A stretch of DNA of 64,000 bases from Synechococcus sp. M16.1 (lineage in GTDB: Bacteria; Cyanobacteriota; Cyanobacteriia; PCC-6307; Cyanobiaceae): NCBI RefSeq assembly GCF_014279895.1, contig NZ_CP047954.1, positions 868,001 to 932,000 on the forward strand, written 5' to 3'. The first letter of the stretch is position 1. The number at the start of each line of letters is the position of its first letter. This document shows positions 15,603 through 21,765 of the stretch, piece by piece. The position numbers and the translations under genes were made by a program. Below the pieces are notes generated by a model that was not told where the DNA came from, did not search any database, and worked only from the letters and a program-made list of their open reading frames with translations.

Positions 15603-16238
15603 GTGACCCTCCTTGTTTGGGTCAACTGAACTTGGGATCCTTTTTCTGTCGCGAGATCAAAAACACACAAATCTTGTCAGGATCTCAACACAAGTCTTGG
15701 GCCAGGTCTGGCCGTCCGAACACAGCTTGCGCATCGCATTGGTCCAAGTACGAGGCACGCCGTTCCAACAATCGGTCGCTCTGCCTCAGAAGGCAATGAG
15801 CACGACAGCTGATTGCCGAGTGCTCCACGGCTGCCGAGAGTGTGTGCATCGAGATCGGAGGAGCCCATGACGGCCGACACTCCACCTGAGCAAATCGCAG
15901 AAGCAGCCTGACTTTTCTGGCCCCTGCTCCAACTTTTCAACCCAACCGTGAGCGCCTCGTCTGTGACGACACTGATGTGCGTCTGATCAGTCGATACTCC
16001 TCTGCACCGTGCGTAGGTGCCCCGCAGGAGTCCCGCTACACACCTGGTCCAAATGGCCCCAGGGTTGCCATAAGCCAGACGCTTCGACCTTCCTCTTTCA
16101 GTCCCATTGCCAAGGAGATCCCCAAAGGCAACACGTACTGACTAGGTCGACTGCAATGCATAAACGAGCGAGTTAGGCCGTCTCTTCCATCTGGGAGGGG
16201 CGGCCTCCTCTTTTGTTGAAGTGCAGGTGAGCAGTTCC
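15603..16238. other. Gap with fragments only
   Basis: No confident gene. A perfect ribosome site (CGGAGGAG) precedes an ATG at 15867 opening only 14 residues (MTADTPPEQIAEAA), which reads like the start of a truncated gene. A 41-residue minus-strand frame (16036-16161, MHCSRPSQYVLPLGISLAMG) and an opposing plus-strand open frame without a start compete. A hairpin with AGGCCG/CGGCCT arms and CCTCCTCTTTT after it spans 16174-16215. Confidence 0.4.
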
Positions 16239-16406
16239 CTAGGACGCTTTGCTGTTTTTGCAGGGGCGTTCACCTCGCTTCAACTTGAGCCACATCGCTT
16301 TTTCAAGTGCCGTCAGCTTTGGAGACGTTTCATGCAATGCAGCTTCGGCGCGTCGCCTGGCGGCAATGATGAAGCGGTCTGTCTTATCGACTCCGTCGAA
16401 TCCCAT
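16239..16406 (-). CDS. 55-residue helical basic protein
   Basis: ATG at 16406 (MGFDGVDKTDRFIIAARRRA), then ALHETSPKLTALEKAMWLKL and a Lys-rich end. The frame stays open and protein-like for about 20 more codons upstream (SNAYLASVVLFRD) without a normal start, so this may be a gene that lost its N-terminus. Function unknown. Confidence 0.5.
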   Translation of the reverse strand: MGFDGVDKTDRFIIAARRRAEAALHETSPKLTALEKAMWLKLKRGERPCKNSKAS

Positions 16407-16551
16407 GTCCCTAAAGAGGACGACACTCGCAAGGTAGGCATTCGAATCGTGCGTGCATCGAATGCCAGTGAGCCCTCACTTCAAGCGATGGCCAGAGCTG
16501 ACTGGGGCTTCAATCGCTCGACCCAAACTTGGCCGTAGCGAATGATTTCTT

Positions 16552-16776
16552 TCACGCCGATGCCTGTTCAGTCGTGTCATCGAGGACATCTTGCTGTAGC
16601 TGCTGAACTGCGCAGAGGGCTTCATGCGCTGGCCATCCATGGACGTCCATCAACTCCTTAACCAGAGCATCAGGGGCCTGAGTGATCGAGGAGCGAATGG
16701 CATTGATGACTTTGTTGTCCCTCGCGAGTGCAGACAGCCGTAGAGCCCTAAGTCGCTGTGTGTTCGGCTGTTTCAT
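16552..16776 (-). CDS. Hypothetical protein (74 aa)
   Basis: ATG at 16776 (MKQPNTQRLRALRLSALARD), then VINAIRSSITQAPDALVKEL and HGWPAHEALCAVQQLQQDVL: an all-helical soluble protein. A longer frame starts at 16818. Its TGA overlaps a GTG (GTGA) that opens a 24-residue frame to 16481 (KEIIRYGQVWVERLKPQSAL), perhaps a truncated downstream gene. Family not recognised. Confidence 0.6.
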   Translation of the reverse strand: MKQPNTQRLRALRLSALARDNKVINAIRSSITQAPDALVKELMDVHGWPAHEALCAVQQLQQDVLDDTTEQASA

Positions 16777-16853
16777 AACCGCACTCTGGACTACCGCTGG
16801 TGTTGCTCCAATTGCCAACTACTCGTAAGCACTTGGTTGCTCCGTTCACTGCC

Positions 16854-17310
16854 CTACCGAAGTGGACCGGCGCACCTCCTCCAGCCCATTGACTTGAGTG
16901 CATTCCATTTCTCCAGCGCCTCTTGTCTTGTCATCAGTTGACTCCCCTGAGGAATCGGGTCGTCAGGTGGTCTCCAATGGAAGCTGCGCATGACGATCGA
17001 CTCCCCTTGAGAGCCATCCTTGGAAGCGGTGAATTGGTAGTAAAGCTGCTGTGGCTCATTGACAAGCCACGCGCCAACTGACTTGTAGGAGAGTTCTTCA
17101 GTGATGAGCTCGCCCCATGGGAGAGGAGCCTGATCGATCGATCAGACGGCTTTTTTCGTAGGTGAGCTGGCGGAGCCTTTCGATGTGCTGCTCATGCTCT
17201 CCGCTGCTCCAGTGCTGTGGGTAGGCAACCCGGGCTTGAAGCTCCGAGATTTGGTTGTTGAGTTCTCTCGCTGGGTCCTCGGTCCGAAGGTCTTCCCTAC
17301 TGTGGACGAT
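16854..17310 (-). pseudogene. Frameshifted paralogue of 17772-17960 fused to a second domain
   Basis: The N-terminal part (from about 17310) reads RTEDPARELNNQISELQARV and HWSSGEHEQHIERLRQL, clearly homologous to the protein at 17772-17960. At 17132-17143 lie three GATC units; removing one joins this frame to a second, convincing frame (PLPWGELITEELSYKSVGAW ... VMRSFHWRPPDDPIPQG ... EALEKWNALKSMGW) ending at 16854. The codon aligned with the paralogue's ATG is ATC, with AGGGGG five bases before it. Both defects suggest a pseudogene; slippage in the GATC repeat is also possible. Confidence 0.65.
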
Positions 17311-17315
17311 CGCAA

Positions 17316-17335
17316 CCCCCTACTGGCATAGGGGG
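17316..17335. repeat. Inverted repeat CCCCCTA/TAGGGGG
   Basis: Seven-base perfect arms around CTGGCA. It sits directly upstream of the decayed start at 17310. A longer hairpin sharing a GCATAGGGG-type arm occurs at about 19930-19955 (CCAATACCCC/GGGGTATTGG). Confidence 0.5.
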
Positions 17336-17409
17336 GGAGTGAATCTCCCTAATAATTCCCGGTGGATCTTCCCGGGCCATCCTTCATTTGACGCGGCTAC
17401 TCCTTCTGA

Positions 17410-17438
17410 CTCACGGCAGCTGCAGTTGCGGCCGTGAG
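17410..17438 (-). terminator. Hairpin beyond the 68-residue gene
   Basis: Perfect CTCACGGC/GCCGTGAG arms around a 13-base loop, 17 bases downstream of the stop at 17456 on the minus strand. No T-run, so termination is uncertain. Confidence 0.4.
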
Positions 17439-17455
17439 TTTCTAGTAGCCAAAGG

Positions 17456-17662
17456 TCAGTTCTGCTTGACCTCTTCGGCGTATTCCCGCTCGAGGTGATC
17501 AAAGCGGGCCAAGCACTCTTCTGCGTCAGCCCAGCGCCCAAAGCGGCTGAACCAACGGCTGCGTAGCCCTTCCCACCTCATGCCCCAATGCAATGACTCT
17601 GCGTAGGTCCGGCCTGCTTTACCGCTGTATGTGAGCCGACTTCGCGTTGATCGTTCAGCCAT
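17456..17662 (-). CDS. 68-residue basic/aromatic hypothetical protein
   Basis: I chose the ATG at 17662 because GGAGGAGG lies five bases before it; the frame itself opens at 17677. It reads MAERSTRSRLTYSGKAGRTY, then WGMRWEGLRSRWFSRFGRWA and DAEECLARFDHLEREYAEEV. Arg/Trp-rich in the middle and acidic at the end, soluble. It sits between the two paralogues of the HWS...EQ-x-IE family. Function unknown. Confidence 0.65.
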   Translation of the reverse strand: MAERSTRSRLTYSGKAGRTYAESLHWGMRWEGLRSRWFSRFGRWADAEECLARFDHLEREYAEEVKQN

Positions 17663-17771
17663 TGGAGCCTCCTCCATGAAGGAGACCCGTGGTGTGGGTA
17701 TCCATGCTTACCTTCTAGTGGGGTTGGCCTGTCAGCTGCGGGTAACCAGCCTCGATCCGCAGGTGCGTTGT

Positions 17772-17960
17772 CTACTTCTGGGCGTAGTCGATCAAAAGTT
17801 GCTTTTGGAAGTTGAGCTGACGCAGCTTTTCGATGTTCTGCTCATTCTCTTCTTTGCTCCAATGACGTGGATTGGCGATTCGGGCCTCAAGCTCCGATAT
17901 TGCGTCGTTGAGATTTGTCGTTGAGTCCTCGGTCCAAGGTTCACCTCCACAGTGGACCAT
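17772..17960 (-). CDS. 62-residue coiled-coil protein, intact paralogue
   Basis: ATG at 17960. The sequence TEDSTTNLNDAISELEARIA, then RHWSKEENEQNIEKLRQLNF and KQLLIDYAQK, predicts one helical hairpin. The copy at about 17143-17310 is the same protein with a lost start and frameshift. This copy ends at the point where the other continues into a second domain. Function unknown. Confidence 0.65.
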   Translation of the reverse strand: MVHCGGEPWTEDSTTNLNDAISELEARIANPRHWSKEENEQNIEKLRQLNFQKQLLIDYAQK

Positions 17961-18194
17961 CGGGTGATAACCATGGCTGAGGTGAGTAAATATCCTTTAT
18001 TGCTACTGATGCCATCTCGTTCGGCTGTTATCAGTATGTGGGTGTCGTGCTCGTGCAGACCTCCTCTAGGTCGGTGGTCAAACTGAGGCGACGGGATGAG
18101 GGAACAGTTGGGTTTGCGCAACCTGCCCTCATCGCACCACGGTTAAGCAGCCAAAGTTGCGATGCTGCTTAGCATGCAACACGAAGGGCAGAGC

Positions 18195-18374
18195 ATGACG
18201 AACAGCACTCCGAACCTCATCGCTTGGCTGGCTGAATACAGAAAGTATTTAATCCTCGTCGCCGATGGTGCCAACGATGAGGCTGCACTTCTAAGGCAAG
18301 AAATTGAGGAGGGTCTCAATTGGGTTGAGCTGAGTTGGGCTGACCTTGAATTTGCAAATGATTCTGATCAGTAG
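18195..18374 (+). CDS. 59-residue acidic protein
   Basis: ATG at 18195 with an AGGG-type site upstream (MTNSTPNLIAWLAEYRKYLI), then ADGANDEAALLRQEIEEGLN and acidic WADLEFANDSDQ. All-helical, soluble. It is convergent with the sigma factor gene. Function unknown. Confidence 0.65.
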   Translation: MTNSTPNLIAWLAEYRKYLILVADGANDEAALLRQEIEEGLNWVELSWADLEFANDSDQ

Positions 18375-18412
18375 ACCAACGTCGACGAAACAAGGTGTCA
18401 CGTTGTCGTTAT

Positions 18413-19258
18413 TCAGAGTGATATCAATGCTGGCGATATTCGCAGCTGAATGCGCAGGTTGATCAAAGCCCTGGTCTCCAACCGACGAACCCATTCTCGA
18501 GAAATACTCATTGATCTGCCGATCTCGGCAAGGGTGTGTCCCTCAAAGAAGCGCATACGAATAATTTGGGCATCTTGCTTATTAAGTCGACCAAGTGCGG
18601 CTTGGACTGCTTCCTCCATGTCAGTCACCTCCGGCTCGTCGCCAGGGGCTGCGATCCGATCCAGAAGGCTTCTACCTCCTTCTGTTGTTGCTGCATCGAG
18701 TGAGCAGCAGCGGGTGCGCTGGTCGTCGGCAAGGGTCTTCGTTATTTCCTCCACTGTTATGGCCAAATGATCAGAGATCTGTTGCAGCGTCGGCTGGTCT
18801 CCATGCTGCAAGGTCAGCCGCGAACTCACTTGTTTGATTTTTGAGAGCAGCTCCCTCCGGTTTGAGGGAATTCGGATCGTTCTGCTCTGCTGGCTGATCG
18901 CTCGGTTGAGCCCCTGACGGATCCACCAGTAGGCGTAGGTCGAAAACTTATACCCCCTTGTTGCATCAAATTTTTCAGCGGCTCGGCTCAGACCAAGTGA
19001 ACCCTCCTGGACCATGTCCTGTAACTCAAGGCCATTCCCCATCTTTTTCTTACAAACGGAGACAACCAAGCGGAGATTGCCTGCCATCAAACGTTCCTTA
19101 GCCCGCCTCCCGCGCCGCCGAACTTGTGCGGGAGCGGCTTCAGGTCCGCCAACGTATTGGAGCCATGCCTGGATTTGACGGGAGCAGTAGATCTCCTCTT
19201 GATCCGTTAGTAGGGGGACCCGTCCGATCTCCTGCAAGTAGTCGCCGAAAGAGTCCAT
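18413..19258 (-). CDS. Sigma-70 family RNA polymerase sigma factor (group 2-like)
   Basis: 281 residues. Region 1.2: MDSFGDYLQEIGRVPLLTDQ. Region 2: AKERLMAGNLRLVVSVCKKK, LQDMVQEGSLGLSRAAEKFD and YKFSTYAYWWIRQGLNRAIS, the -10 recognition helix with the conserved Tyr/Trp. Region 3: RIPSNRRELLSKIKQ. Region 4: RMRFFEGHTLAEIGRSMSIS followed by REWVRRLETRAL, the -35 helix-turn-helix. It lacks the long region 1.1 of primary RpoD, which fits a non-essential alternative sigma. Location inside the island suggests an accessory regulator. Confidence 0.9.
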   Translation of the reverse strand: MDSFGDYLQEIGRVPLLTDQEEIYCSRQIQAWLQYVGGPEAAPAQVRRRGRRAKERLMAGNLRLVVSVCKKKMGNGLELQDMVQEGSLGLSRAAEKFDATRGYKFSTYAYWWIRQGLNRAISQQSRTIRIPSNRRELLSKIKQVSSRLTLQHGDQPTLQQISDHLAITVEEITKTLADDQRTRCCSLDAATTEGGRSLLDRIAAPGDEPEVTDMEEAVQAALGRLNKQDAQIIRMRFFEGHTLAEIGRSMSISREWVRRLETRALINLRIQLRISPALISL

Positions 19259-19515
19259 AAGGCGACCTTTGTTTCAACGATCGTTGCAGGTTTTTCTGCG
19301 AGGTGGTGAAACCCCCCAGATTTCTCCGCACATTTGCTTGCATCAACATCTCTGCCACCTGTGCCGTAGTCACGGCGACGTATGCTGCGAAATATCCGAT
19401 CGAGCAAACTTGGTTAGCTAAAGCTTGACCTTTTTTTGCCTTTGAAGGCCCGCTTGTTACGCCATACGGCGAGATAGCCGCCGAGCCCCTAAGCCAACCA
19501 GTAATAGAAAAGGAC

Positions 19516-19707
19516 TCACCTTTTGTTGTTCTTGCTCAGATCTGCATCCTGACTAGCGTTACAAGCTTCGGATTGAGCCAATGCCGGATCAGTCGCGCAA
19601 AGGCGTTTCATCAGTTCATCTTGATCGTGCTCGGACAATGAGCCGTCAGGAGACCATTTCAAGCAAGTTCTCCCAGTACACGTTTGGGGAATGAAGGAAG
19701 TGGCCAC
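19516..19707 (-). CDS. 63-residue cysteine-containing protein, island paralogue 2
   Basis: I chose the GTG at 19707: GGAGGG lies four bases before it, and it then aligns with the start of the paralogue at 15429-15602. It reads MATSFIPQTCTGRTCLKWSP, then DGSLSEHDQDELMKRLCATD and PALAQSEACNASQD, followed by a Lys/Asn tail. The four Cys of the relative are conserved. The open frame to 19779 is probably untranslated. Function unknown. Confidence 0.7.
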   Translation of the reverse strand: MATSFIPQTCTGRTCLKWSPDGSLSEHDQDELMKRLCATDPALAQSEACNASQDADLSKNNKR

Positions 19708-19782
19708 AAAGCCCTCCTGCTTTGATTCTGTCAATCTCCCATCCGGCACAGGCACCTCAATATCCCTGCTTGGGGACAAAAG

Positions 19783-19857
19783 AAAAACCCTGGAGAGTGA
19801 CAGCTCCAGGGTGGTTCTCGAGGCAAAGACGAAAACCCTGTCGTCTCAGGTCCAGGG
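19783..19857 (-). terminator. Two consecutive hairpins (minus strand)
   Basis: CCCTGGAG/CTCCAGGG (19788-19811), with TTTTT after it on the minus strand, and CCCTG/CAGGG (19836-19857) with TTTT after it. They could insulate paralogue 2 from upstream minus-strand transcription. The rest of 19708-20036 holds a TTG-started minus-strand frame (ending 19846, SLSGISGAQYPYAGVLEKAK) of doubtful reality. Confidence 0.55.
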
Positions 19858-20036
19858 CTCTCGCTCGATGACCGAAGGAGGTGCTGACGCCCCTTCGATC
19901 TGTTTATTTGACTCCTGTTTGGCTTTTTCCAATACCCCCGCATAGGGGTATTGGGCACCTGAAATACCTGAGAGGCTCAACTCATGCGGAAGGGCCGAGA
20001 GACCACAACGCGAGAACTGATTAGGAGGTCTCTGTA

Positions 20037-20210
20037 ATGGCCAGAAGTGATGTGCATCCCCTATTGATGTGGTGGGATGAGGAACGTCGCAAAGTCGAGA
20101 ACAAAGCTCTGGAAAGGCTCGACGCTCAGATGACTGGCCTTGAGTCACCTCAACACAAGCGTTTCCTTCGTGCTGAGGCAGAAGAGGAAGTACAGGGCAA
20201 AGTCGTATGA
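20037..20210 (+). CDS. 57-residue charged hypothetical protein
   Basis: ATG at 20037 with a strong AGGAGGT ribosome site 8 bases before it. Sequence MARSDVHPLLMWWDEERRKV, then ALERLDAQMTGLESPQHKRF and acidic AEAEEEVQGKVV. Helical and soluble. Its stop overlaps the next start (ATGA). Function unknown. Confidence 0.65.
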   Translation: MARSDVHPLLMWWDEERRKVENKALERLDAQMTGLESPQHKRFLRAEAEEEVQGKVV

Positions 20211-20428
20211 ATCAGATGAGGCCGACCAAGCTCACCAGCACTTGATGCCTGGCAGGATCGCTAGAGCAATCCCAAGGGTGTGATGTCTCGCCTGTGGCAC
20301 TGGATCAGGTGAAGTACGGGAAGCCGATCGCCGGCTGGGAACTTGACGTTCGTAGACCGTTTGAAGATTTTCCCGGTTATGACAATCCATCTTTCAGGCG
20401 GCGCGCCAATCGGTTCGGTCATCTTTGA
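20207..20428 (+). pseudogene. Coupled downstream gene interrupted by an in-frame TGA
   Basis: The ATG at 20207 overlaps the preceding stop as ATGA. Twelve codons later (20243) there is a TGA, after which the same frame continues with protein-like sequence (CDVSPVALDQVKYGKPIAGW, then ELDVRRPFEDFPGYDNPSFR) to 20428. A TGG-to-TGA change would explain it. A GTG at 20294 could still start a 44-residue protein. Function unknown. Confidence 0.5.
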
Positions 20429-20529
20429 AGGGATGCACGCTCCTTTTCGTGCTCTCGCCTGTCCATTGCACGCAATATCAACGGGCTCAGAGGAATCTCC
20501 TTTGGATTCAGCTCAAAGCCGCCGCGCAC
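20419..20529 (-). CDS. Possible 36-residue protein or gene fragment
   Basis: Minus-strand frame FELNPKEIPLSPLILRAMDR followed by REHEKERASLQR, with a GTG at 20529 and no ribosome site. The sequence looks coding but overlaps the end of the plus-strand broken gene by 10 bases. It may be the remains of a larger gene. Confidence 0.3.
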   Translation of the reverse strand: MRGGFELNPKEIPLSPLILRAMDRREHEKERASLQR

Positions 20530-20561
20530 GTCGCGCTTGAAGTTTCACTAGCGGAGCAATC

Positions 20562-20705
20562 TCAGGCAGCCTCTGTAGATCCAGCTCCATCGTCGGGGAA
20601 GGCCCAAGGCTCTTCCGCTTCTTTTGCTCTGCGCTTCTGCCAAGCCTCAAAGCTGTCCTCCTCTTGCTGCTCAAGGAGCGGTTGATCGGCTGGATGGATG
20701 CCCAT
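20562..20705 (-). CDS. 47-residue acidic protein
   Basis: ATG at 20705 preceded by AGGGT. It reads MGIHPADQPLLEQQEEDSFE, then AWQKRRAKEAEEPWAFPDDG. Glu/Gln-rich and soluble. Function unknown; typical of the tiny genes in this island. Confidence 0.55.
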   Translation of the reverse strand: MGIHPADQPLLEQQEEDSFEAWQKRRAKEAEEPWAFPDDGAGSTEAA

Positions 20706-20794
20706 GTCGGCACCCTATGGGATTTCTTCGGTCTTAGAAAAAGTCTCAACTCGCCTCAGGAGCCCAGCTCATCTCCTTCTGCAACTTGAAAGGC

Positions 20795-20956
20795 CTAGAA
20801 GCCGAAGAAATTAAGGACTGCTTCTAAGGCTCCAAGCCCTAATAGGAAGGTGCCCGCGAGCAAAGCAAAGTCTCTTTTGGAGTTAGCCACAGTTGCAACG
20901 GTTGCTCCAACGAATGCCAATAGCAGAAACCTAAAGAAAATCGGAAGACTCAGCAT
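20795..20956 (-). CDS. 53-residue membrane protein with two helices
   Basis: ATG at 20956 gives MLSLPIFFRFLLLAFVGATV, a short basic loop (NSKRDF) and a second helix (ALLAGTFLLGLGALEAVLNF). A frame open to 21052 exists, but the additional N-terminus crosses a perfect palindrome and is less likely. Small two-helix membrane protein, function unknown. Confidence 0.55.
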   Translation of the reverse strand: MLSLPIFFRFLLLAFVGATVATVANSKRDFALLAGTFLLGLGALEAVLNFFGF

Positions 20957-20987
20957 TGAGTTCCATGTAGTTCCCGAATGAGTTATG

Positions 20988-21012
20988 TAAACCACTGCGA
21001 CGCAGTGGTTTA
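20988..21012. promoter_or_regulatory. Perfect 12-bp inverted repeat
   Basis: TAAACCACTGCG-A-CGCAGTGGTTTA lies 32 bases upstream of the small membrane protein start (minus strand). It has no T-run, so it is more likely an operator or an mRNA leader hairpin than a terminator. Confidence 0.5.
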
Positions 21013-21060
21013 TCCGCTCGATACCAACTTTGAGTACCTTAATTTCTCTCAAAGGAGGTA

Positions 21061-21093
21061 ATGCTTATGACGAGGGCTGCCCCCGTGCGGTGA
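21061..21093 (+). other. 10-codon frame behind a perfect ribosome site
   Basis: AAAGGAGGT at 21051-21059 is followed by ATG at 21061 and again at 21067, but the frame stops after MLMTRAAPVR. A single extra base in the C-run would open a further 37 codons. Either a leader peptide or the start of a broken gene. The rest of 21094-21435 holds no supported gene: one frame (21237-21352, KTLEGKSQLFDDFDGASTTA) is open but lacks a start, and there is a CGCGGG/CCCGCG hairpin at 21339-21359. Confidence 0.35.
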
Positions 21094-21435
21094 CTTCCTT
21101 GAGTTTTCCGCTCTGCTCAGTCAACAAAAAAGGAGTAGACCCCCTAAGTCCGCCACTTCGTATTTGTTCGACGCAGAGAAGGGCACCACTGCCCTCTCCT
21201 CAACACTGACTGGGTAGGTGCCGATATGTAAGCCCCTGAACACCAATTAGGCATTAAGACTCTTGAGGGGAAAAGCCAATTATTTGATGATTTCGATGGC
21301 GCAAGCACCACTGCCAGCGCTTCGGGAGATGTAGTTCGCGGGTCCCCCTAGCCCGCGTCTCCCTCAACTATCCAGCCTCAGGGGCCTAGTCGACTTGCTT
21401 CTGCCAGGTGGTTCTCCAGAGCTTGCAGCTCTTCT

Positions 21436-21726
21436 TTAGGTGTTCATTCTGCTGCGGCTGCCTCTGTCAGAAGGATCGGGCAATGAGACGCTCACTGCCG
21501 CAATGATGATCGCCGTTGCATTGGGCTTGAACCGCGCATAGCTCTTTAGGTGAACCTCGATGGTGCGCCTCATTGCTTCGGAGATGTTGGCGATTGGCGC
21601 GTTCGAGGTATGCATCCCCTTGGCGTAGCGATACCGGAATGAATACGAGGTGAGATGGCGGCAACCGGCGTGGCGGCTTGTGCTGTTCTGCACCGGAGTG
21701 GGTGGTTTGACCTTGGCCTGATCCAT
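21436..21726 (-). pseudogene. Tyrosine recombinase (integrase) C-terminal remnant
   Basis: 96 codons. The segment LTSYSFRYRYAKGMHTSNAP, then IANISEAMRRTIEVHLKSYA and RFKPNATA, matches the C-terminal catalytic box of cyanobacterial phage-type integrases: R-Y-x-Y-A-K region, the normally (G)H-T box here as RR-T, and the nucleophilic Tyr in KSYARF. The first 13 codons belong to direct repeat copy B. The N-terminal two thirds and the first catalytic Arg are missing, and the neighbouring gene begins 24 bases upstream, so this is a truncated relic. Confidence 0.6.
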
Positions 21727-21765
21727 TCCTCTGCAGAATCACTGCATCGATGGGGAGTGTGGTGG
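21686..21765 (+). repeat. Right direct repeat bounding the island (copy B)
   Basis: Direct match to 15184-15263. It contains the start codon (21750) and presumably the promoter-proximal leader of the DUF4336 gene, and on the other strand the first codons of the integrase remnant. Attachment-site-like (attR). Confidence 0.75.

Larger units (their letters stand above)
15184..21765. mobile_element. Degraded genomic island between 80-bp direct repeats
   Basis: The region has low coding density, many tiny or broken genes and AT-richer stretches, while both flanks are dense with ordinary genes. It is bounded by near-identical direct repeats, and an integrase C-terminal remnant lies inside copy B. 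Contents: two related Cys proteins, a small-protein pair with one decayed copy, a sigma-70 factor and several microproteins. Inferred to be an old integrative element that has lost mobility. No complete integrase and no tRNA at either end are visible. Confidence 0.6.

Noticed and set aside
18413-19258. Linking the STAS protein at 55434 to this sigma factor as a partner-switch system
   Set aside because: They are 37 kb apart, and no anti-sigma kinase is adjacent to either; group-2 sigmas are not usually controlled this way.
21237-21352. Open plus-strand stretch KTLEGKSQLFDDFDGASTTA
   Set aside because: No start codon; an ATG followed directly by TAA precedes it. It may be precursor-peptide-like or a random open frame.
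21300-21360. Possible tRNA or tmRNA end around the CGCGGG/CCCGCG hairpin
   Set aside because: No T-loop consensus and no acceptor or D-arm partner could be folded.
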